DNA of 64,000 bases from Primula veris (Eukaryota > Streptophyta > Magnoliopsida > Ericales > Primulaceae), in contig OY821744.1 of the NCBI GenBank assembly GCA_963682055.1, positions 29,302,967 through 29,366,966 of the forward strand, in the 5' to 3' direction. Below are positions 1 through 9,856 of the stretch, piece by piece (the stretch's first letter is position 1; every line of letters starts with the position of its first letter). The position numbers were made by a program, and so were the translations under genes. The notes beneath the pieces were generated by a model, which was given only the letters and a program-made list of their open reading frames with translations, had not been told where the DNA came from and ran no database searches.

Positions 1-924
1 TAAAAATGCATATATTCCCTGGAACTATGTGTCATTTGCAAATAAAACTCATAAACTATCAATTATTGCAATTAACCCCTTAAACGAAGATAAACGCCCT
101 TAAACAAGCTGAAACCTCACTCTATATATAGGGCATCTGTTAACGCTTTACTAATAATATAGAAAGTGACAAGACAAAACCCACTCCTAACAAGTTACTG
201 AATCGAAGTAGGACATTCTCAATTCGCCCGCCAGCAACAGAGGGAGTTCAATTCTTATTATACGCGATGTGGCGAAAAAGACTAATTTAACTTTGTAATA
301 TAGCCCCAAGTTCATTTGTTCGTTTAACAAAATGATTGGTTTGGTATATCTACTTTGTCAATACACTCAATTTGAGAGACAATTATCGTAAAAAAATTAT
401 CACAAAAAGATTTATATATTAAAAAATATTATTTTAGTGAAAAAAATATTTTTTTTTCATTCCGTGAAAAACTATTTAGCACGCATGAATATCAAAATAC
501 TTATTACAATAAATGAAAAATCAACCAAAACGGATCATCGAGCGTAAAATTATACTCACTCTGTCCTAAATTGATGGTCTCATTTGACTTTTCATACGGT
601 TGAAGAAAGTTGGTTAATATAGTTGTAAAGTGATATTTTTCGAATTCACATATTGCGCTTGTTAGTAATGAATAATGATATTTGAATTTGAGATTCAAGT
701 TAGTTGAGTGACTTGTTAAATAAGGGTATTATGATTATAAAATACGGCACTTTTAATAGGAGTGAGACCATCTTTATTGGGACGAGGGATATCATTTAAA
801 AGTTAAAATATGACACTAGGATTAATTGTAAAAATTTGATAATTTACGTGGGTTTGCAATAATTGATAGTTCATGTGAGTTATTTGTTAATGACCCATAG
901 TTCGGAGGGTATATTTGCATTTTA
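1..924. mobile_element. Inverted-repeat transposon-like element, left end at window edge
   Basis: The first ~80 bases and bases ~835-924 are imperfect inverted copies. Both read, from the outside in, roughly AAATGCA-ATAT-CCCT-GAACTATG-GTCATT, then AACTATCAATTATTGCAA. Long AT-rich terminal inverted repeats with this 'CCCT-GAACTATG-GTCA' character are typical of plant MULE-like non-autonomous elements; the class is inferred. There is no transposase ORF inside. A second small element is nested at 555-789. The left end may lie beyond the window, so no target duplication can be checked. Confidence 0.5.
555..789. mobile_element. Stowaway-like MITE nested in the 1-924 element
   Basis: The left end reads CTCACTCTGTCCTAAATTGATGGTCTCA and the right end is its approximate inverse, with GAGTGAGACCATC and GGGACGAGGGA. 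TA dinucleotides flank both ends, as expected for Tc1/mariner-type (Stowaway) insertions. The length is about 235 bp and there is no coding capacity. Confidence 0.5.
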
Positions 925-1544
925 CCAATGGATAAGCTGAAGGTGGGGTTTGATGATGGGTTTTGGGCCGTTGGATAGATTGAATTAAGAGATCTGAGCG
1001 GTTAAATTCTAATGACTGCGTTATTTTGTCAACGTGTTTCTTTGTTTGGATAAATTTGTAAAAAGATTAGTTAACTCAAAAACACATTGTTTACTAAAAT
1101 TTAATGATTTACGGTATAAAAATTGTCATATATCAGAAACAATATAAATTTATTAAATTTCAGCGAAAACAATCATATATAAATTTATGTATGAGAAATG
1201 TATATGATTTATTAGATAAATATAATAATAATAAATTATTATGGGTTCATATTTTTGTTGTTGAAATATTATTATGATTATTAAATGATAATAAAAAAAA
1301 AAAATAAAAAAATGTATTGTTATTATAAAAAATTAATAAGAAATTTAAAATTTTATATAATGTAAACGATATATTAAAAGATATAAAATACGTAATATTT
1401 GATAAAGTTGTTAAATTTGATTATAACCGAAATAATTGTCTGTACTGAAAGTAAAGTACTGGTAGTGGGAGTTTCCAGGGTTTTTTTTGAGGATGTGGTG
1501 TGTCCACGTGTATACTATTTTGGCAAATAATAATATTATTTATA

Positions 1545-1870
1545 GGATTGGGCGAAAAACCAGAAAAACCGAATCGATAACTGAACAGAAAAAAACCGAA
1601 AAACACCGAAACCAAAAAACTGAAAAACCGAAAAAATTTCGGGTCGGTTTCGGTTTTCAGTAAAACCGAACCGAAAAAGACAGAAAAAAATCGAAAAAGA
1701 CCGAAAAATCAAAAACAAAACCAAAAAATAACCGAAAATGGACCGAAAAAACCGGTCCGGTTCGGTCCAAAAAATAAAAAGACCGAAACCGAAAAAAAGC
1801 AAGCCGAAAAATATTCTCAGTTTCGGTTTCGGTTTTACTAAAAACCGAACCGGAGCAGACTGAACTCAGT
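1545..1870. repeat. Degenerate CCGAAAA-rich element (hAT-like end sequence)
   Basis: The stretch is dominated by irregular repeats of ACCGAAAA and CGGTTTCGGTTTT, and begins with GATTGGGCGAAAAACC. Such CCGAAC/CCGAAAA subterminal repeats after a TGGGC-type end are characteristic of small non-autonomous hAT-like elements in plants. No 8-bp target duplication could be fixed by eye. The apparent open frames across it (F/R/S-rich peptides) are by-products of the simple repeat. A sister copy in reverse orientation lies at 30,522-30,822. Confidence 0.4.
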
Positions 1871-1919
1871 CGGAATTATTCATATATAAGTACAAGTAGT
1901 ACTACATCCCTTACAAAAT

Positions 1920-2160
1920 ACAGGGGTCAATCCGTTACATCTGTTCATCCGGCGGTTTGTGACGGATTTAGTTCAATCATAATCTGATTCGTAAAATAAA
2001 TGACGGGACGGATTGAGATAAATTGATAAAATTTAAATCTTAATCCAAGTCAACTCAATCCAACCCAACACAACCCAAACCGTTACAATTAAAATCTCAA
2101 ATCACCCATCCCTCAAAATAAATTACGGGTTGGGTTTAGATTGATTCTTAAATTTGTACT
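1920..2160. repeat. Degenerate AACCCAACCC/GGGTTGGG-rich stretch
   Basis: Irregular CAACCCAAC motifs on one side and GGGTTGGGTTTAG on the other, resembling the interior of the element at 2,607-2,800. Ends are not defined. Confidence 0.3.
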
Positions 2161-2371
2161 TTGGTCATTTATTTTTCATAGTTTGCATAATCAACCTAAA
2201 TTTTAAAATAAATCGAATATTTCAAAGAGAAATGTAAATTAAAACCAATGAAAATACGTTTAGAACATTCGGAAACAAGTAATAAAACTAAAATATAACA
2301 AAAATGAAATGTTGCTATCTTAAAATACATATATGTATATATATTTATAATTATATATATATATATATATA

Positions 2372-2606
2372 CTCCGTCCGTTCCTATTTAATTGTATATT
2401 ACGAAACTACGTGCAATTTTGATCGGCCAAAAACTTGTATCAAAATTGTCGGAATGAAAATTTTCAAAAGTTGATAATATAGTTCAAATGTTAAATTTTA
2501 TTATTAGATTTAAAAAAAATTCATTTTGACAATTTTAATATAAGTTATAAGCCGATCAAAATTGCACGTAGTTTCATAATGGATAATTAAATGGGAACGG
2601 AGGGAG
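2372..2606. mobile_element. Stowaway-like MITE, copy 1
   Basis: The element starts CTCCGTCCGTTCCTATTTAA and ends with the inverse TTAAATGGGAACGGAGGGAG, flanked by TA on both sides. The inner arms (ACTACGTGCAATTTTGATCGG and its inverse) also pair, so most of the 235 bp can fold back. A clear sibling is at 2,873-3,103. Non-coding. Confidence 0.75.
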
Positions 2607-2800
2607 TATATATATAATGCGGGTTGAAACGGATTGGCGCAGATTAATCCGCAGTTTGTGAACATCAACCCTAACCCAACCCGTAAAATATATAGCGGAT
2701 TGGGGCGAGACGGATTGATTTTTTTTTTTTACACTCAACCCGCCCCAATCCATGCGGGTTGGGTTACGGGGCGGATTTGCGGATATTTTGCCCACCCCTA
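2607..2800. mobile_element. Small hAT-like element rich in CCCAACCC
   Basis: The right end reads GCCCACCCCTA, the inverse of the TAGGGGTGGGC end common in plant hAT MITEs. The interior holds AACCCAACCCG and CGGGTTGGGTT repeats in inverted positions. It directly abuts the MITE at 2,372-2,606. The left end is uncertain. Confidence 0.45.
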
Positions 2801-2872
2801 ACACAATGTATGTCCATTATCGAAACTCACCCAATTTAAGTGGATATTATCATTATCCTATTTTTATAATAT

Positions 2873-3103
2873 CTCCGTTCTTATTTAATTGTCTAATACC
2901 AAACTACGTGCAATTTTGATCGGCCAAGAACTTGTATCAAAATTGTCATAATGAAAATTTTCAAAATTTGACCATATAGTTCAAATGTTAAATTTTATGA
3001 TTAGATTTAAAAACAAATTATTTCGAAAATTTTGATACAAGTTATAAGCTGTTCAAAACTGCACATAGTTTCGTAGTGGATAATTAAATGAAAACAGATG
3101 GAG
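2873..3103. mobile_element. Stowaway-like MITE, copy 2
   Basis: Same family as 2,372-2,606: it shares the left end CTCCGTTCTTATTTAATTG, the block ACTACGTGCAATTTTGATCG and the right end TAATTAAATG-AAACAGATGGAG. It is the more mutated of the two copies, especially at the right end, where the GGAACGGAGGGAG motif is eroded. Confidence 0.7.
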
Positions 3104-3699
3104 TACTTACTTTACAAATTTCACCCCTACTTTCTTACAAATCTTTTATTTAAGTTAATATTAAAAGGACAAATATATAAAACTATATAACAAAATATTC
3201 TATTAATGAAAAGTTCTAATGTGTTAGATATTTGCAATTTAATACATTCAAAGATTGATATAAACTGAATAGTAAAAGTGATTTATACAAGGGGTTTTTC
3301 TATCAAACTAATATTATTACACATATAACTACACAAACATTTAAATTCAAATTGAGCGGTTGATTAACTATCCATATCTTAAATTGTTCCTGCCCATTTA
3401 TTAATGGTACCGTTACAATCTCTGATGCTTTAAATTGATCTTGCCCTCAAGGTCATAAGACTCATAACTATTTGATGAACATTTTTAGGAGAAAATGATC
3501 ATGTCACCCTCATAAAATCAATTCTAGCACACACATATGAATATGTGTTTTGCAGGCTTGTGTTCATTCTGTCCAAACTTTTTTTTATCTCTGTTGAACG
3601 TTTTTTCTGTTTTTTGCTTTCTCATTCGTCGTATATATATTTCATCTAGTGGCACGGACACATCATCGTCAAGTAACCAATAGTTTATTGTGCGCTGTC

Positions 3700-4200
3700 T
3701 TAAACTTTATTGCAGGATCAAAACACCAAATATCTTCAAAACTTGACTAATTTTTGGATTATCTCGACCAACTCCAAACTGCTCTTCAAATTGTCCATCT
3801 TTTCTTATGACATAATAATGTTCCTTTTTGTGATAGGAAATTGTAAAAGTTAGATCTTTTCCATCAACATTTTCAGAAAACGCTAACTCAGATCTTGCAT
3901 AACAAACATTCATTTTTAACTCTTCACTTTCGGACTGCATTCGAACTTTCTCCAGATCAGATAACAGGTTTTTTTTATCTTTCCATCATCGGAATGCAGT
4001 TTTTTTGGAAAAGAGCAAGAGTTTAAATTGAAGGTTGCATTTGGATTGCATTGTACATATTTTCCTTCTTTTTCTGAATACTGTTGCATTACAAATGACC
4101 AGTCTCAATGCTGCATTTCAATAACTTTGTTTGTATCATCGTAAAATTTTCTCCCCCTCACGCATTTCCTGAATAATTTCTTGAATTTTTTCTAGTCGTA
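3700..4200 (-). pseudogene. Unrecognised decayed coding fragment
   Basis: On the minus strand bases 3,707-3,940 stay open for 77 codons. Upstream, the other frames carry further protein-like stretches with stops and a frame change, for example a segment containing DWSFVMQQYSEKEGKYVQ and later NPNATFNLNSCSFPKK. The peptide contains CYARSELAFSENVDGKDL and YHKKEHYYVIRKDGQFEEQF and has ordinary amino-acid composition, unlike the AT-rich noise around it. I do not recognise the family with confidence. The frame shifts and in-frame stops suggest a pseudogene or isolated exons of one. A degraded transposase or host gene is equally possible. Confidence 0.3.
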
Positions 4201-5358
4201 GATTCCATGATTAAATAGTGTTTTCATCCATATGCCTTTGTACCAATTTGAATGTATTAAATATTTGAGAATATTAGTCATATGTCAACTTTTACAAAAA
4301 AAATATTAAATAGAGATCATGTTCTGAAACTTTTTTAAGTTCCAGTCACCCATCCCAATAATAAAGAGCTTAAAAGTTATTTTTAAGCTTAAAAAATAAC
4401 TTATAATCTATACGGGAAAGATATTAAAATGTAAAAAAGATGTTAAAAACTATTTTTAAGGTTAAAAAAAATTATAATCTACACGAGAAAAAAATTAAAG
4501 TGTAAAAAAATAACTTAAAAACTGTTTTTTTAGTGTTTTTTTGAATTATTAAGTAAAAAAAATACGAAAATAATATTTTTTTTATCACTTGTTAGGTGAC
4601 CTACACTTAAAAATCTTATGAAAGTAGTGACATATGAACATAAATTTTAGTGAAAGGTGACATCACACCAATGAGCATAGATATTTGCAATTTAATACAT
4701 TCAAAGATTGATATAAACTAAATACGTACTAAAAGTCATTTGCACATGTTTTTTCTCTATCAAACTATTAATATTACATGCACATATATATAACTAAATA
4801 AACATTTAAATTCAAATTGAGCGGTCGGTTAACTATCAAAGAACTTAAGAAGTTTGCTAAACTAGAACCTTGCCCGAAACTCTAGAACAAATTTATTAAG
4901 AAGCAACATAGATTTGTTTCAGTATGAATAAATTCAATCACCGGGAACCGAGCCTTCGGGAACGGGCCTTACATATCTTTCTAGGTTCCTGAGAAATTCC
5001 TGGAAAGCAAAAATACCAACCTCTTAAAGAATTTGGTATTCAGATATCAAAAGATAAAACTGCCTTATTAAGTCCAGCAAATAATTCAAGGGGAAATTAT
5101 GTTTTGTACCCAAATATGGACAACAACTAAAGGGCCTAGTACGTGGGTAGAGAGGGCACTGTGCGGGTGCCATTCTGGGATACACAAAGCTTGATGGTTC
5201 AAAGCTTTACAGCTACCTAATAGCAGTATTCTGTGTGGTACTCCGCTACGGCAGGTTCAAGGCGCGCGCTACCTGACCTTAGGCAGTGAACTTTTGCGGT
5301 TCTCTTGATTTGCATTTAGGACATGGGCTTTCGAGCCAATTGCATTCATGTGGGGGAT

Positions 5359-6786
5359 TGTTGGAAAAATTTATAGGAAAAACATGTTTTTAAACATGGT
5401 TGTTCCAAGTGGTCAGAGACCATCTTTGAGTCAATTTTCGATGCGATTACTCAGTTTTTCTGAGGCCATACTCAAAGCGTTTGAGTAGCTCGTACGACGA
5501 GCTTCGCAACGGTATATCGCATGACTTATTCGGAGGAAGGGTGTGAATGATAATTGGACTCGAAGGTTGGTACTCGAAAGAGAAAATAAAGTCAATGCTG
5601 GAAAATGAGAAAAGAAATGGGATTTAACCCATGAGGGTTATCCCACATTGGAAAATCATGAATGATTTTTACAATATATATACTAAGGTATCCCATGTGG
5701 ATATTAAGTAGTGTGTACCACACACACATGTGTGTATACATACACATGTGTGTATTGTGTACCACACACGGGCTTGCTCGGCGGGCGGGCTTGCTCGGCG
5801 GGTTTTCAGCTCGTCGGGAAAAAGTGCGCCTGTTCCTGTTCGGAAAAAGTGTTCCTGTTCGGGAAAAGTGTTCCTGTTCGGGAAAAGCGCGTCTGTTCGG
5901 GAAAAGCTTCCAGCAAAGCTGTAACTGTTGCAATAAATATGAATTCATTGCAAAGTTAATACTACAGTTTCGAATTTCGAAAACTGACAGTAGTAAAGTG
6001 ACTTTAATGGCTGAGATACTCAGCAAGCCTATAAATAGGCAGACCCCCCCACATATCTAAGATACAACATTCTGAAATCAAACACCAATAGCATATATCA
6101 TCTCTCCAAAAATTAGCATTACATTTTAGAACCAGAGAGAACCACCCACCAACAGCTCGACCTTGACTCGTCGCCAGTTTCCGGCGAGTCATCCGAGACG
6201 TTGTACCTTGGGATCGAAGCGCCAACGCAACCAGAAACATCAAAGTGGTTGGGCGAATATCGGTTAAGGGCATACTGTTAACAGTAGCCTCGTCTTGTTT
6301 TATTTACATTCTGTCCATTTCTTTTACGCCTTTTAATTCTGTCCATTTCATTTACGTATTTCAATTATGTCCTTTTTTATTTCAGTATTTCAATTGCTGT
6401 CCTTAGCTGTAGCTTTTAATTCTGTTTGTACCTTTCTGTAATTAGTTTAAAGTTCTGTTTTTTGCTGTAATTACTATTCTGTAATTTAATTCAGTAATTA
6501 GAATAGTTTCAATTCAGTCCTGTAATTTCAATTTCAAACAGAACAGTCCGGCTGTTAACTTTATACTTTCCAGTCCGGCAGTTTCTATTAATTGCAAATC
6601 AGTACATCAGATTATTAATTAATAATAATCTGATAACGTTTGCTTTGATTATTTTTTAGTACCTACATGTTGTAATCAGTTTATTGTATTCCATTTGGAA
6701 ATTAATAAAGATTACACTGGTTTTATTTAATTCTTGTTTAGTCCTTTATTTATTATTAATTGTTATTTCGTACACGGAAACCAACA
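5359..6786 (+). repeat. 3' LTR of copia A
   Basis: TGTTGG...CCAACA ends and 1,428 bp, homologous throughout to the LTRs of copia B and C. The U3 part holds a palindromic (CA/TG)-rich block at ~5,716-5,768. It also holds short tandem repeats built on GTTCGGGAAAAG (5,820-5,910) and GGGCTTGCTCGGCG (5,768-5,802), in the same place where copia B carries its 14-bp minisatellite. Open frames here (for example 5,592-6,026, minus) are not conserved coding sequence. Confidence 0.75.
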
Positions 6787-7262
6787 GTTTTCAATTCTGT
6801 CCATTTACAATTATGTTATTTCAATTACGCAATTTACTTTTCTGTAATTTTAATTTCAGTATTTTATATTGCTGTCGTTAGCTGTAGCTTTTATATTCTG
6901 TTTGTACCATTCTGTAATTAGTTTAAAGTTCTGGGTTTTGCTGTAATTACTATTCTGTAATTAGATTCTATAATTAGAATAGTTTCAATTCAGTCCTGTA
7001 TTTTCAATTTAAAACAGAACAGTCCGGCTGTTAAGTTTATACTTTCCAGTCCGGCAGTTTCTTTTAATTACAAATCAGTATATCAGATTATTAATTAATA
7101 ATAATCTGATAACGTTTGTTTTAATTACTTTTCAGTACCTACATGTTGTAATCAGTTTATTGTATTCAATTTGGAAATTAATAAAGATTACACTGGTTTT
7201 GTTTAATTATTGTTTAATCCTTTAATTTTTGTTAATTGTTATTTCGTACACGGAAACCAACA
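6787..7262 (+). repeat. Partial second LTR copy (tandem 3' LTR end)
   Basis: This 476-bp block repeats the last part of the preceding LTR (about 6,310-6,786). Both copies share CAGTCCGGCTGTTAA, ATTAATAATAATCTGATAACG and TCGTACACGGAAACCAACA. The two copies differ by scattered substitutions. It looks like unequal recombination or a second partial insertion. Confidence 0.75.
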
Positions 7263-7925
7263 GTAAATTGGTTGAATTTAAATAAATTGTTGGTGAACAT
7301 AATTATCCTTACTAGATTCTTTTGATCAACTTACCCGAAAAGATTCGTTTGGTCATTTGGTTAACGTGTATTGGTTCTGGTTTAGTGATGGATTACCATT
7401 AGCATTGTTTTTCCCACCTAATGCAAATCTTATACGCTATTCTAATGTGGAGAATTATTTCGACTGTGTCTTATTAAAAAAACATTGTTGTTCACTGTTC
7501 AAGAACAAAACAAAGTTGATTACCTGTACCACTAATGTTTTTGCCAGTTTGGAAGTAGACATAAAAGTGTTTATCTAATTAACACTATTGTATATCGGGT
7601 CTACTACAAATATGTATATAACAATCATTAAAAACTCAACACATATGCGAGAACACATATGCGAGAAATCAAAAATAACTATCCTAAATTTAATTTAAAA
7701 TTCAAATTAAATAATTTTATTGGTTGTCACATCCTAAAAAAATGTAACGGTTCCCGCATTTCTCCCATTTGCAATAGTAGGTGGGAAGGCCAGAGTTGAA
7801 TAAGCTTCAGTTGTGATCAAAATTGCAACTTAAAAATAGGGTGTCAATCTCAGTATCAACAGAGAATTCAAGTCTTGTGAGATAAAAAATCTCTAGTGTT
7901 TGCAAAAATTTCTGGTATTCAAGGA
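7263..7925 (+). promoter_or_regulatory. Duplicated UGT upstream region, cut off from its coding part by copia B
   Basis: Blocks of this stretch align with the flank upstream of the intact UGT (about 21,518-22,050). They include AATTGGTTGAATTT, GGTTAACGYGTATYG, GATGGATTACCATT/GATGAATTACCATT, GTGTCAATCT-AGTATCAACA and TTGTGAGATAA. It ends in CTGGTATTCAAGGA, which continues on the far side of copia B as AAGGACTTATCATC before the pseudogene ATG at 15,317. This is therefore the promoter and 5' leader of the UGT pseudogene, now 7.35 kb from the coding part. Confidence 0.8.
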
Positions 7926-9299
7926 CGTTGGTTTTGGTGTACGTAAAAACAATAATTTAAAGTGCAAGGACTAAAAAGAAATAAACAATTTTATTTCTAT
8001 AATGGAATATGACTCTATTATAAAATTCCGACAGTTGCAGAATGTAAATGCAATTAATTAAAATTCCAGTCAGAATAATATAAGTTATTAAACTGCTGGA
8101 CTGGTTTGTAATTAAACAAAACTGTCAGACAGAATAGTATGAAACTAAATTGCTGGACTGTTTGTTAATTAAAAGAAACTGCCAGACAGAATAGTATAAT
8201 TACTAAACTGCTGGACTGTTTCTGTGAATAAATTACAGGACTGGAAAGTAAATTACAGAACAGAATAGTAATTACAGAAAAGGAAAATGACTGAAATGAA
8301 ATTACAGAACAGGAAAATAAATTACAGAACAGGAAAATACAGAATATAAAATTGCAGAAATGTAAAGACGGAATAAAAAATGCAGGAAAATAAATAGACG
8401 AGGCGACTGTTTAACAGTCTGCCCTTAACCGGTATTCGCCTAACCACCTTTGACGTTTCTGGTTATGTTTGGCGCTTCGATCCCAATGTACAACATCTCG
8501 GATGACTCGCCGGAAACTGACGACGAGTCAAGGTCGAGCTGTTGGTGGGTGGCTCTCTCTGACTAAAATGTAATGCTTCTGTTTAGAGAGATAATATATG
8601 CTGCTGTGTTTGATTTCAGAATGTTGTTTGACCTGTGGGGGGGTCTGCCTACTTATAGGCTTGTTGAGTATCTCTGCCATTAAAATCACTTTACTACTGT
8701 CAGTTTTTTTGATATTCGAAACTGCAGTATTAACTTTGCAATGAATTCATATTTATTGCAACAGTTACAGCTTTGCTGGAAGCTTTTTCCGAACAAGCGC
8801 ACTTTTCCCGAATAGGCGCGCTTTTCCCGAACAAGCGCACTTTTCCAGTCGAGTTGAACCCGTCGAGCTGAACCCGACGAGCTGAATCCGTCGAGCTGAA
8901 CCCGACGAGCTGAATCCGTCAAGCTGAACCCGACGAGCTGAATCCGTTGAGCTGAATTCGTCGAGCTGAACCCAATGTGGGACAATTCCCAATGAGGGAC
9001 AATTCCCAATGAGTTATCCTCATTAAACCCATTTTTCGGCATTAAGAGTTTTCCTCTTTCTCAACCCCAATCTTTGACGCCAATTTCCATTCACTCCCAT
9101 TCTCCGAATAGGTCATGCGACATACCGTTACGAACCTTGTCATACGATCTACTCAATCGTCTTGAGTATGGTGCCAAAAGACAATGGCTGTCACTTGGAA
9201 TCTTGACTAAAATTTGGTCTCGTGACCATTCAGAAACTACCATGTTAAACATGGTTTTTCCAACAATCCCCTACCATGTTAAACATGGGTTTTCCAACA
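7926..9299 (-). repeat. Copia B LTR (3' LTR in element orientation)
   Basis: 1,374 bp, followed inward by ATCCCCCACATG, the complement of a purine-rich tract before the 3' LTR. It holds about nine copies of a 14-bp unit (GAGCTGAACCCGAC and variants) at ~8,850-8,975, while the partner LTR has about three. A tandem duplication of the terminal CATGTTAAACATGG segment lies at 9,240-9,299. Confidence 0.9.
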
Positions 9300-9856
9300 A
9301 TCCCCCACATGAATGCAATTGGCTTAAAAGCCCATGTCCTAAAATGCAAACAAGAGAACCGCAAAAGTTTACTGTCAAAGGTCAGGTAGCGCGCGCCTTG
9401 AACCTGCCGTAGCGGAGTACCACCCAGAATACTGCTATTAGGTAGCTGTAAAGCCTTGAACCATTAAGCTTTGTGTATCCCAGAATGGCACCTGTACAGT
9501 GTCCTCTCTACCCACGTACTAATCCCTTTAGTTGTTGTCCATATTTGGCCTGGACTGCCTTGGCACGTTCAACTGAGTGCTCTAGTGATTTAGCCCACGC
9601 TCATCACATGGTACCGGCCTTACACACTCGTTATAGGTGGTTCCAAGTAGAAGGTGTCCTGACTCACCTTACTCGATCTTCGAGATACTTGGATCATTAA
9701 GAGCCACATGCTCACCCTTACTATGGTACATGTCTATCACTCTGTCATCGCGAAATTGGGCTGGGAACTACAGGTTCCCGAGTTCTTTGTTTGGCTGCCC
9801 CCACAGTTCAGTTTCCCATTGAACCCAGCAGGTAAATCTCATCTGGGTTGGGTTGC

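Larger units (their letters stand above)
5088..7262 (+). mobile_element. Copia A: 3' remnant of an LTR retrotransposon
   Basis: Bases 5,088-5,358 match, in opposite orientation, the 3' internal segment of copia B (9,300-9,560). Shared blocks include GGACAACAACTAAAGGG, TACGTGGGTAGAGAGG and GCGCGCTACCTGACC. A polypurine-like TGTGGGGGAT then leads into a 3' LTR at 5,359 (TGTTGG). The polyprotein and 5' LTR are missing. The LTR ends with CCAACA at 6,786 and is followed by a second, partial LTR 3' part (6,787-7,262) ending in the same CCAACA. It abuts the duplicated UGT promoter at 7,263. Confidence 0.75.

Noticed and set aside
1536..1802. Phe/Arg-rich 88-codon minus-strand ORF, and similar at 30,383-30,871
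   Set aside because: Translation of CCGAAAA/CGGTTTT simple repeats in hAT-like elements, not a protein.
5592..6060. Open frames of 132-144 codons on both strands
   Set aside because: They lie in the copia A LTR U3/R region over short tandem repeats; both strands are open because the repeats lack stops.
8686..9042. 118-codon minus-strand ORF rich in SARRVQLDGFSS
   Set aside because: It is generated by the 14-bp U3 minisatellite of the copia B LTR.
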